This document shows, in pieces, positions 1 to 6,370 of a stretch of DNA of 8,628 nucleotides. Position numbers and translations under genes: made by a program. The notes under the pieces were generated by a model. That model searched no databases and was not told where the DNA came from. It saw only the letters and a list, made by a program, of their open reading frames with translations. How positions within the stretch are numbered: position 1 is the first letter of the stretch; every line of letters begins with the position of its first letter. This DNA comes from an uncultured Bacteroidota bacterium (lineage in GTDB: Bacteria > Bacteroidota > Bacteroidia > NS11-12g > UBA955): positions 1-8,628 of the forward strand of contig CAJBKH010000144.1 in the NCBI GenBank assembly GCA_903953615.1. The letters run 5' to 3'.

Positions 1-1
1 A

Positions 2-778
2 ATGGTTTGGAAGCTTGCCATTACTATCGCTTTTGTTGCAAGTATTGAAACCTTATTAAGTATTCAAGCAGGTGATAAAATTGATCCTGATAAACGCATT
101 ACACCAGCCAATCGCGAGTTGTTTGCACAAGGTATTGGCAACGTTGCAAGTGGTTTTTTAGGAGGCCTTCCAATAACATCAGTAATCGTTCGTACATCTG
201 CCAATGTAAATGCAGGCTCAAAAACAAAATTGTCGGCCATTTTACATGGTGTGTTTTTATTGCTAAGCGTCTTAGTCCTAACACCTTTTATTAACCTTAT
301 TCCAAAGGCGGCACTCGCAGCTATCCTTATTCATGTAGGGTACAAGCTTTCAAAACCCAAAATTTTCAAAGATGAATTCAAGAAAAAGTTCAATCGTTTC
401 TTGCCGTTTATCATTACCATCGTAGCCATCTTGTTAACAGATTTATTAATTGGTGTAATTGTAGGTATTCTGGTTAGCTTATGCTTTATTTTGGTAAGTA
501 ACTATAAAACATCAGTCATGTTATACGAAGACCATGGCAATTACTTATTGCGATTCAACAAGGATGTTTCCTTTTTAAATAAGAAAAACATTAAAAAACT
601 TTTGAATTCTGTTCCAGATAATTCAAAACTGCTAATTGATTCAACAAAGTCAGATTTTGTTGACATTGATATTATAGAAGCTGTTGATGATTTTATTGAA
701 GCCGCCCCGAATCGCGGTATAAGAATTACAGTTAAAACAAGCGCCACCAAACCTCATTCACTTTTTAGAGCAGTATAA
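2..778 (+). CDS. SulP family inorganic anion transporter, C-terminal part (5' truncated by window edge)
   Basis: This is the C-terminal 258 residues of an inner-membrane SulP transporter, a family that carries sulfate, bicarbonate or other anions. The reading frame is already open at the window edge. The ATG at position 2 is an internal Met, because the following stretch (ASIETLLSIQAGDKIDPDKR, residues 13-32) belongs to the late membrane core of SulP proteins, so the N-terminal half lies outside. Hydrophobic membrane segments lie around residues 78-113 and 133-166. A cytoplasmic STAS-like domain follows at about 178-246, with a beta strand LLIDSTKSDFVDIDIIEAVDDF near 210-231. The stop codon abuts the ATG of the carbonic anhydrase gene, so the two are probably translationally coupled. 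SulP proteins paired with carbonic anhydrases are often proposed to move bicarbonate. That substrate is inference here, and sulfate remains possible. Confidence 0.9.
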   Translation: MVWKLAITIAFVASIETLLSIQAGDKIDPDKRITPANRELFAQGIGNVASGFLGGLPITSVIVRTSANVNAGSKTKLSAILHGVFLLLSVLVLTPFINLIPKAALAAILIHVGYKLSKPKIFKDEFKKKFNRFLPFIITIVAILLTDLLIGVIVGILVSLCFILVSNYKTSVMLYEDHGNYLLRFNKDVSFLNKKNIKKLLNSVPDNSKLLIDSTKSDFVDIDIIEAVDDFIEAAPNRGIRITVKTSATKPHSLFRAV

Positions 779-1363
779 ATGGAAATTATCAGTAAAATAT
801 TTTTAGAAAACAAAGCCTGGGCGGCCGATAAAACCAATATGGATAGGGAGTATTTTAATAAATTGGCCTTAATTCAAGAACCTGATTTTTTATGGATTGG
901 TTGTTCCGATAGCCGTGTACCTGCCAATGAAATTACCAACACCGAGCCAGGTGAAATGTTTGTTCATAGAAACATTGCCAATGTGGTCGACTTACATGAT
1001 ATCAATTTAATGAGTGTCATGCAATATGCTGTTGAATACCTAAAAGTAAAACATATTATTGTCTGTGGTCACTATGGGTGTGGTGGTATCAAGGCAGCCA
1101 TGAGCAATGATAGTTTTGGTAACATGGATGTTTGGTTGAAAAAAATTAAGGATGTACATGCCAAGCATGCCTCCGAAGTTGATGGCATAATAAACGAGGA
1201 GGACCGATTGAAAAAAATGGTAGAATTAAATGTGCAAGCAGGTGTGCACAAAATTCAATCTAGTGAACTAATACAGGCCAATCCTTCAATCATTGTTCAC
1301 GGTTGGGTGTACGATTTGCACGATGGTATCTTACACCGCATTGCCGGCGGTGAAACTATTTAA
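779..1363 (+). CDS. can: beta-class carbonic anhydrase
   Basis: This cytoplasmic zinc enzyme of 194 residues interconverts CO2 and bicarbonate. The beta-class signature is complete: Cys42, Asp44 and Arg46 in the GCSDSRVPANE motif, and His98 and Cys101 in CGHYGCGG. The zinc ligands are expected to be Cys42, His98 and Cys101, with the Asp44-Arg46 dyad beside them. The HRNIANVV block at 63-70 and the C-terminal VHGWVYDLHDG (173-183) are also typical. The length is slightly short of the usual 200-220 residues but nothing essential is missing. The ATG directly follows the SulP stop codon with no intervening base and no visible Shine-Dalgarno sequence, which points to co-expression and coupling. 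Its last 8 bases overlap the end of the convergent thioredoxin-like gene. The class assignment is secure. The link to bicarbonate transport is inferred from context. Confidence 0.95.
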   Translation: MEIISKIFLENKAWAADKTNMDREYFNKLALIQEPDFLWIGCSDSRVPANEITNTEPGEMFVHRNIANVVDLHDINLMSVMQYAVEYLKVKHIIVCGHYGCGGIKAAMSNDSFGNMDVWLKKIKDVHAKHASEVDGIINEEDRLKKMVELNVQAGVHKIQSSELIQANPSIIVHGWVYDLHDGILHRIAGGETI

Positions 1364-1862
1364 TTAGTTTTTTAATCTGCTCTTCCAATTCTAATTCACT
1401 GCCTTCGGTATAGCCATTGTGCACATACACTATATTGCCTAGTTGATCGATAAGAATAACCTGAGGAGGGTTGTTGACATTCATTGCCCTTGCAAGGTCT
1501 TTGTTCTCATCTGTTAAAATTGTATAAGGCCAACCTTTACCATTCACAAATGGTTTAACTTTTGGTATATTTCTGGAATCATCAATTGTCACCGCTACCA
1601 GTTCACAACCGTATTTGGTTTGCCATTCGTCATAAACATCAAGAATGTTATCAAGTTCTTTAATACACGGTCCACACCAAGTAGCCCAAAAAGAGATAAT
1701 GGTAATTTTACCTGTTTTGCCATAATCTTGAATATTGACAGTTTTACCATCCATTGTCTTTACTTCAACTGAGGGTAAAGTTTGTTTTTGTTTGGTACTG
1801 TCATTTGCATTGGCATTAATAGCACAAGTAAAAGCGAGGAGTGAAAGTAAAAATAATCTCAT
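1356..1862 (-). CDS. exported thioredoxin-like (TlpA/ResA-type) disulfide oxidoreductase
   Basis: A 168-residue protein with an N-terminal signal peptide (MRLFLLSLLAFTCAINANA, probable cleavage after Ala19) and one thioredoxin fold. The active site WCGPC lies at residues 62-66 (Cys63 and Cys66) in the context ISFWATWCGPCIKEL. The cis-proline is in NNPPQVILID (130-139). Members of the TlpA/ResA/AhpC-TSA group act outside the cytoplasmic membrane as thiol reductants, for example in cytochrome c maturation or redox defence. No cytochrome maturation genes are near, so the client is unknown. Cys13 in the signal region (AFTC) is a poor lipobox because Thr precedes it, so a soluble periplasmic protein is more likely than a lipoprotein. 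The gene stands alone on the minus strand. The 146-base gap to queA must hold its promoter, but I found no clean TAnnTTTG match on this strand. Confidence 0.9.
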   Translation of the reverse strand: MRLFLLSLLAFTCAINANANDSTKQKQTLPSVEVKTMDGKTVNIQDYGKTGKITIISFWATWCGPCIKELDNILDVYDEWQTKYGCELVAVTIDDSRNIPKVKPFVNGKGWPYTILTDENKDLARAMNVNNPPQVILIDQLGNIVYVHNGYTEGSELELEEQIKKLIK

Positions 1863-1947
1863 GTTTACAAATAAACAATGTTTATGCCAAAAAGTAAAAA
1901 TAAGTTAAAGGCGCACATTTTATTAGAAATCGGCTTAGAAGTACCCA

Positions 1948-1979
1948 TTTGCATTTATGCTTATTTTATATTAATTTTG
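1948..1979 (+). promoter_or_regulatory. Bacteroidota-type promoter of queA
   Basis: TTTG at 1948-1951 and TAATTTTG at 1972-1979 are separated by 20 bases. This matches the Bacteroidota sigma-A consensus TTTG-N(about 19-21)-TAnnTTTG exactly at both boxes. Transcription would start near 1984-1987, giving queA (ATG at 2009) a leader of roughly 22-25 bases. The site was read from sequence and transcription has not been shown. Confidence 0.7.
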
Positions 1980-2008
1980 CACCCTTTTTTACCCATATTA
2001 TACACTAG

Positions 2009-3055
2009 ATGAAATTATCAAAATTCCAGTTTGAATTACCACCCAATTTAATTGCTCAAGATCCTTCTAAACAACGTGATGAGTGTAAATTAATGGTGGT
2101 TGATAGAAAGAACAGAACCATTCAACACAAAAAATTCAAGGACATTCTTGAGATTTTTGAAGAAGATGATGTCTTCGTAATGAATAATACCAAAGTATTT
2201 CCTGCCAGAATGTATGGTAACAAAGAAAAAACAGGTGCTAAAATTGAAGTTTTTCTTTTAAGAGAACTGAACGAAGAATTAAAATTGTGGGATGTATTAG
2301 TTGATCCAGCCAGAAAAATACGCGTAGGAAATAAATTGTATTTTGGCGATGATGATTTAGTAGCAGAGGTTGTAGATAATACAACGAGCCGTGGAAGAAC
2401 CATTCGCTTTTTATTCGATGGCGATAAAGAGGAGTTCAATAAAATTGTTAGAAAATTAGGTGAAACACCAATTCCTAAATACATTGACAGACCTGTAAAA
2501 AAGGAAGATGAAGAGCGCTATCAAACCATTTTTGCTGTCGAAGAGGGCGCTATCGCGCCACCAACTGCCGGACTGCACTTTAGTAGAGAGTTGATGATGC
2601 GCCTTGATATTAAAGGAATAAAATTCGCTGATGTAACATTGCATTTAGGTTTAGGAACTTTTAGAGATGTAGAAGTAGAAGATCTTACAAAACATAAAAT
2701 GGATTCAGAGAGTTACAATATTCCAGAATTAACTGCCAATATTGTTAACACCGCAAAAGAGAATAAAAAACGAATTGTAGCAGTTGGTTCTAGTGTGATG
2801 CGTGCTTTAGAGAGTTCGGTTTCTTCAACTGGCTTATTAAATCCAAGCAGAGGCTGGACTGATAAATTCATTTTTCCACCACATAATTTTGCCATTGCCA
2901 ATACCTTTATCACAAATTTCCACAGTCCTGAAAGTACCTTGTTAATGATGTCAGCCGCTTTTGGTGATTATGAATTTATGATGGAAGCCTACAAGGAAGG
3001 TATTAAGAAAAAATACAATTTCTTATGTTATGGTGATGCCATGTTGATTCTTTAA
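2009..3055 (+). CDS. queA: S-adenosylmethionine:tRNA ribosyltransferase-isomerase (QueA)
   Basis: QueA transfers and isomerises the ribosyl part of S-adenosylmethionine onto 7-aminomethyl-7-deazaguanine at tRNA position 34, giving epoxyqueuosine, the penultimate step to queuosine. The 348-residue product is full length for the family. Family blocks occur in order: NNTKVFPARM (59-68), GAKIEVFLL (76-84), GETPIPKYI (151-159), YQTIFA (171-176), APPTAGLHF (183-191), VTLHLGLGTF (209-218), HKMDSE (229-234), VGSSVMRALES (259-269), TNFHSPESTLLM (302-313) and the C-terminal YGDAMLIL. A small variation is Ser in TNFHSPEST where Leu is usual. It has its own promoter just upstream and a strong terminator just downstream, so it appears monocistronic. 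No other queuosine gene is in the window. Confidence 0.97.
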   Translation: MKLSKFQFELPPNLIAQDPSKQRDECKLMVVDRKNRTIQHKKFKDILEIFEEDDVFVMNNTKVFPARMYGNKEKTGAKIEVFLLRELNEELKLWDVLVDPARKIRVGNKLYFGDDDLVAEVVDNTTSRGRTIRFLFDGDKEEFNKIVRKLGETPIPKYIDRPVKKEDEERYQTIFAVEEGAIAPPTAGLHFSRELMMRLDIKGIKFADVTLHLGLGTFRDVEVEDLTKHKMDSESYNIPELTANIVNTAKENKKRIVAVGSSVMRALESSVSSTGLLNPSRGWTDKFIFPPHNFAIANTFITNFHSPESTLLMMSAAFGDYEFMMEAYKEGIKKKYNFLCYGDAMLIL

Positions 3056-3086
3056 TCAAAGTCATAGCCAACAACATTTGATACAT

Positions 3087-3121
3087 AAAAAAAACACCAC
3101 ATCTAATGTGGTGTTTTTTTT
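3087..3121. terminator. bidirectional intrinsic terminator between queA and the barrel gene
   Basis: A perfect inverted repeat pairs 3087-3102 with 3106-3121: a 16-base-pair stem around a 3-base loop (CTA). The inner half (CACCACAT/ATGTGGTG) supplies the GC pairs, and the outer half is A8 on one side and T8 on the other. Read on either strand it is a GC-containing hairpin followed by a U tract. It lies 31 bases after the queA stop and 31 bases before the stop of the convergent minus-strand gene, so it can terminate both. Confidence 0.92.
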
Positions 3122-3152
3122 ATGACTAAGCTTTTGTTCGAACAAGCGACTT

Positions 3153-3860
3153 TTAATAGAAAAATTCTTCTTGTTTTTTGAGGTTACTAAGATTGAAAAG
3201 GTAACTTAGAGATATGCCAATATAGCTGCCTTTAAATCCTAGGTTAAACAGGGGTGTATTGCTCGTTTTGTTGTTAAAAATTGCAAGGTTAGAGTTGTTG
3301 CTAAAACCTTGTTTTAAAAAAGCACCAAATACAAAAACATTGTTATTCTTTGCTTCATGGCTTACTTCTAAGCCAATATTTAACATTGGGTAAAAGGTCG
3401 TTTTAGTCGTCTCTTTGATTCTAAAATTACCATTGTCACTTTTAATTTCTTTTTCGGTTGTAGAAATTAAATTAGTAAGTGTAAAGCCAATATTTTCTCG
3501 AATATTTGAAACAGAATTTAGGCGTTGTTTTAAAATAAAGTTAATTGGAATTTCAATTAACGATTGATTGTGTTTGAGTTCAACACTGTTATTTATGCTG
3601 TCATTAAATAAACGGTAGCCCTTTGATGTATAATTGGCGGTCAAAGACATTCCAAATCTGTCACTAAATCCATAATAAGCCATCACGCCAACATTGAAAC
3701 CAGATTTGAAACGTATGAAATAATTGTTAGGTATGGTGTCAATTACTTTTGGTTTAGAAGCAATATAGCCAATAGATGGCCCAAATCTAAAGCCTGTCTG
3801 TGCATATGAACTTACACTAAAGAGCGTTAATAAAAGTAAAAGGCGGATAGATAATTTCAT
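3153..3860 (-). CDS. outer-membrane beta-barrel protein (PorT-like / porin family), secreted
   Basis: With the chosen start the product has 235 residues. It begins with a signal peptide (MKLSIRLLLLLTLFSVSSYA, cleavage expected between Ala20 and Gln21). The rest alternates short amphipathic strands and polar loops, for example FRFGPSIGYIA (24-34), FNVGVMAYYGFSDRFGMSLTANYTSKGYR (55-83), SLIEIPINFILKQR (100-113), FYPMLNIGLEVS (156-167) and YIGISLSYLFNL (213-224). This pattern and the early LIEIP strand fit the Bacteroidota outer-membrane barrel families that include PorT-like proteins. The function is not known. An upstream in-frame ATG at 3905 would add 15 lysine- and asparagine-rich residues before the signal peptide, which is less plausible for export, so 3860 is preferred. 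The gene is monocistronic and shares the terminator at 3087-3121. Confidence 0.8.
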   Translation of the reverse strand: MKLSIRLLLLLTLFSVSSYAQTGFRFGPSIGYIASKPKVIDTIPNNYFIRFKSGFNVGVMAYYGFSDRFGMSLTANYTSKGYRLFNDSINNSVELKHNQSLIEIPINFILKQRLNSVSNIRENIGFTLTNLISTTEKEIKSDNGNFRIKETTKTTFYPMLNIGLEVSHEAKNNNVFVFGAFLKQGFSNNSNLAIFNNKTSNTPLFNLGFKGSYIGISLSYLFNLSNLKKQEEFFY

Positions 3861-3979
3861 CGCTTCAAACTTACAGATTTTTTTATTTTTATTTTTACTA
3901 TTCATTGTTATTCGTGCGACTTGTTTTTAAAATTGATAGAATCACCTTCAAGCATATGTTCATTTAAACGAAAAGAGCG

Positions 3980-3987
3980 TATTTTTG
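3980..3987 (+). promoter_or_regulatory. possible -7 element for the acyl-CoA reductase gene
   Basis: TATTTTTG matches the Bacteroidota -7 consensus TAnnTTTG exactly and ends 12 bases before the TTG start codon at 4000. No TTTG stands at the expected distance upstream (around 3956-3960). If used, it would give a leader of only a few bases. In such AT-rich sequence a chance match is quite possible. Confidence 0.35.
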
Positions 3988-3999
3988 TTACTTTAAATT

Positions 4000-4995
4000 T
4001 TGGATACAAATCAATACATCAAAGACCTGCAATTACTTGGTCATAAATTAAGTGAATTGCCTGAGTCTATCGTTCATTCGGCCCAAATACACAATCAATG
4101 GTTTAGTCCCCAATTTGTAAAACTGGCTGCAAATAATTGGGCCAAAGCCCTCAATGAAACTGATATTAAAACATGGTTGAATGCAATTGCACCAAATAAT
4201 GAAATGAAAAAGGTTGGTATTATTATGGCCGGCAATATTCCTCTGGTAGGCCTACATGATTTGATTTCTGTTTTAGCCACAGGTCATAAAGCTTTGGTAA
4301 AATTATCATCGAATGATGAAATTTTAATGAAATATGTCATTTCAAGTTTGAATGAGATAAATCCACTTTATGCCGAAAGAATTGAGCTAGTGGAAAGGTT
4401 AAATTCAGCGGATATGGTCATAGCGACCGGAAGTGATAATTCGGCCCGCTATTTCGATTATTATTTTAGAGATAAAAAAACTTTGATAAGAAAAAATAGA
4501 ACTTCAATCGCGGTGTTGACAGGCAAGGAAACGAAGGAGGAACTAGAAGCTTTAGCAGATGATATTTATTTGTATTATGGTTTGGGCTGTCGCAATGTGA
4601 CCCATGTTCTAATGCCAAGGACGATGGATTTACATGCCTTTTATACTGCATTAGATAAATACATTGACCATGTGCACCACCATAAGTTCTATAACAATTA
4701 CATGTACCATAAATCCATTTTGTTGATGAATTTAACCAAACATTATGACAATGGCTTTATGATCTTTCAGGAAAAAGAGGCCCTAGGTGCACCCTTAGCA
4801 ACACTAAATTATCACTACTATGATAATGAAACTGAGATTGTAAATTACATAGCAGAAAATAGCCAACAATTACAATGCATTGTGAGCCAACATCCTGCTG
4901 TAAAAGGGGCATTGCCTTTTGGTGCCTCACAGTCGCCAGCACTATGGCACTATGCAGATAACATTGATACGCTTGCTTTTTTAAGCAGTCAATAA
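4000..4995 (+). CDS. LuxC-type acyl-CoA reductase family protein (TTG start)
   Basis: A 331-residue protein of the LuxC/acyl-CoA reductase family, which is related to aldehyde dehydrogenases and reduces acyl-CoA or acyl-enzyme to aldehyde with NADPH. Visible landmarks are KVGIIMAGNIPLVGLHD (71-87, nucleotide-binding region), KALVKLSSND (97-106), MVIATGSDNSARYFDYYF (139-156) and YYGLGCRNVTHV (192-203), whose Cys197 is the candidate nucleophile. The usual LuxC length is nearer 450-480; this shorter form resembles the standalone Bacteroidota version. The frame opens only after a TAA at 3994-3996, and TTG at 4000 is the first conventional start. The next Met is at residue 69, inside the conserved core, so a TTG start is well supported. 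No luxD, luxE or luciferase gene is nearby, so bioluminescence is not implied and the physiological substrate is unknown. The gene ends 11 bases from the convergent Fe-S gene. Confidence 0.85.
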   Translation: MDTNQYIKDLQLLGHKLSELPESIVHSAQIHNQWFSPQFVKLAANNWAKALNETDIKTWLNAIAPNNEMKKVGIIMAGNIPLVGLHDLISVLATGHKALVKLSSNDEILMKYVISSLNEINPLYAERIELVERLNSADMVIATGSDNSARYFDYYFRDKKTLIRKNRTSIAVLTGKETKEELEALADDIYLYYGLGCRNVTHVLMPRTMDLHAFYTALDKYIDHVHHHKFYNNYMYHKSILLMNLTKHYDNGFMIFQEKEALGAPLATLNYHYYDNETEIVNYIAENSQQLQCIVSQHPAVKGALPFGASQSPALWHYADNIDTLAFLSSQ

Positions 4996-5006
4996 AAGGA
5001 TAAAGA

Positions 5007-5801
5007 TTATATAAGATCTTTTGCTCTGGCTACTAATTCAGCCAAGTCAAGCACTTCAACTTCGCCTTCTTGGTTTTTATTTTTAACGCCATCACTCATC
5101 ATGGTCATGCAAAACGGACAATTTGAAGCAATGATGCTAGCACCTGTTTCTAGGGCTTCTTCAGTACGCTCGATGTTAACTTCCTTATTGCCTTTTTCGG
5201 CTTCTTTAAACATCTGAGCACCACCAGCACCACAGCAAAAACCATTGGCTTTGCAGCGTTTCATTTCAACCAACTCGGCATCCAGAATTTCTAAAACAGC
5301 ACGTGGTGCTAAGTATTCGCCATTGGCACGACCTAAATAACAACTATCGTGATAAGTTATTTTTTTTCCTTTAAATGCACCACCTTCAACTTTCAATTTA
5401 CCAGTATTGATAAGGTTTTGAAGGAATTGGGTATGGTGCACTACATCGTAATTACCACCCAAGGATGGGTACTCGTTTTTTAGGGTATTGAAACAATGCG
5501 GACATGTAGTAACAATATGTTTAATGCCATAACCATTCATAACAGCAATGTTATTCATGGCTTGCATTTGAAATAAAAATTCGTTACCCGCACGCTTTGC
5601 AGGATCACCCGTGCAACCTTCTTCTTTGCCAAGTATACCAAAATCAATTTCGCAATGGTTCAAAATTTTTGCAAATGCCTTCGTTATTTTCTGAGCCCTC
5701 TCATCAAAACTGCCTGCACAACCCACATAAAATAATACTTCTGGGGCTTTTCCCTCGGCCGCATATTCGGCCATTGTTTTCACTTTAAATCCTAAAGACA
5801 T
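5007..5801 (-). CDS. (Fe-S)-binding protein with two cysteine-rich CCG domains (HdrB/GlcF/LutA-like)
   Basis: A cytoplasmic 264-residue protein with two tandem CCG-type cysteine-rich domains, the fold that binds an unusual [4Fe-4S] cluster in heterodisulfide reductase subunit B and also occurs in the GlcF and LutA oxidoreductase subunits. Domain 2 is canonical: Cys154, Cys189-Cys190-Gly191, and Cys228-Pro-Phe-Cys231. Domain 1 has Cys28, Cys63 and Cys100-Pro-His-Cys103, but Thr64 stands where the second cysteine of the CC pair would be. Similar Bacteroidota proteins usually have a larger ferredoxin-domain Fe-S partner encoded next to them. Here the upstream neighbour, 7 bases away, is nadD and no partner is visible. 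Electron transfer is the likely role, but donor and acceptor are unknown. It is the last gene of the gmk-nadD operon, and the start ATG shows no Shine-Dalgarno sequence. Confidence 0.88.
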   Translation of the reverse strand: MSLGFKVKTMAEYAAEGKAPEVLFYVGCAGSFDERAQKITKAFAKILNHCEIDFGILGKEEGCTGDPAKRAGNEFLFQMQAMNNIAVMNGYGIKHIVTTCPHCFNTLKNEYPSLGGNYDVVHHTQFLQNLINTGKLKVEGGAFKGKKITYHDSCYLGRANGEYLAPRAVLEILDAELVEMKRCKANGFCCGAGGAQMFKEAEKGNKEVNIERTEEALETGASIIASNCPFCMTMMSDGVKNKNQEGEVEVLDLAELVARAKDLI

Positions 5802-5808
5802 GGTACAA

Positions 5809-6370
5809 TTATAATTCTTTTTTTAGAACACTTAAAATTTCATCGCGTACTAAATACTTTACCGATTGATTCTGAGCTAACATCTGTCGTATTTTAGTTG
5901 CCGAAATATTTAAAATTGGACTGTCAAAAACACAAATATTAGATTTGTGTGTATAAGGATTTATAAAATCCTTATCGCGTTTGTAAATCAGAATTGGATA
6001 ATTTAAAATGGTTTCAAAGTTTTTCCAAAGGTGAATACCCGCTAAACTATCACTTCCCATTACAATTGAAAAGGTCTCATTGGGATATTTTTCTTTTAAT
6101 GCCTCTAATGTATTTACCGTATAGGAGGGTTGGGGTAATGTAAATTCAATGTCCTCTATTAAAAAATTCGGATTGTCTGCAATCGATTGCTTTACCATTT
6201 CTAAACGTTGCGATTGGTCTAGTAAGTCGGCTTTTTCTTTCAGCGGATTGTGGGGGAGAAACTACAAATTTTATTTGGTCTAGTTTAGCTTCATTTAACA
6301 TATACTGTGAAATAATCAAATGCCCAATATGTATGGGATTAAAGGAGCCAAAGAACAACCCAGTTTTCAT
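5809..6370 (-). pseudogene. nadD: nicotinate-nucleotide adenylyltransferase, interrupted by a one-base frameshift
   Basis: NadD converts nicotinate mononucleotide plus ATP to deamido-NAD, a step in NAD synthesis. The 5' part (from ATG at 6370) carries GSFNPIHIGH (residues 8-17, the nucleotidyltransferase HxGH motif). Its frame is then lost, and the remainder is open in the next frame from about 6245 to the stop at 5809-5811. Removing one G from the run at 6252-6256 restores a single 186-residue protein reading SPHNPLKEKADLLDQSQRLE across the join, which is the expected NadD sequence. It continues through SYTVNTLE (82-89), MGSDSL (104-109) and ISATKIR (155-161). The start overlaps the gmk stop in an ATGA, typical of a coupled operon. 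All family motifs are intact apart from this base, so a sequencing or assembly error is likelier than true decay. Confidence 0.88.
6252..6256 (-). other. frameshift site in nadD (C5 tract on the coding strand)
   Basis: The plus strand reads GTGGGGGAG here. The coding strand reads TCT CCCCC AC AAT, whereas the family motif Ser-Pro-His-Asn-Pro needs TCT CCC CAC AAT CCG. One extra C explains the shift completely. Confidence 0.85.

Noticed and set aside
1353..1373. AAACTA / TAGTTT inverted repeat followed by a T run at the end of the carbonic anhydrase gene
   Set aside because: The stem is only 6 base pairs with a single GC pair, too weak to call as a terminator.
1868..1896. Possible minus-strand -7 boxes for the thioredoxin-like gene (TTTATTTG; TACTTTTTG)
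   Set aside because: Each deviates from TAnnTTTG by one base or spacing, no -33 box fits, and the first lies only 5 bases from the start codon.
2122..2913. Minus-strand frames within queA (2122-2484, 2456-2644, 2713-2913)
   Set aside because: queA is full length with all family motifs, and these frames show no independent features.
4000..4995. Bioluminescence (lux) locus
   Set aside because: Only a LuxC-family relative is present. There is no luciferase, LuxD or LuxE, and this family is widespread in non-luminous Bacteroidota.
5002..5022. AAAGAT / ATCTTT inverted repeat between the acyl-CoA reductase and the Fe-S gene
   Set aside because: A 6-base-pair, AT-rich stem with an 8-base loop reaching into the Fe-S coding end; not distinguishable from chance.
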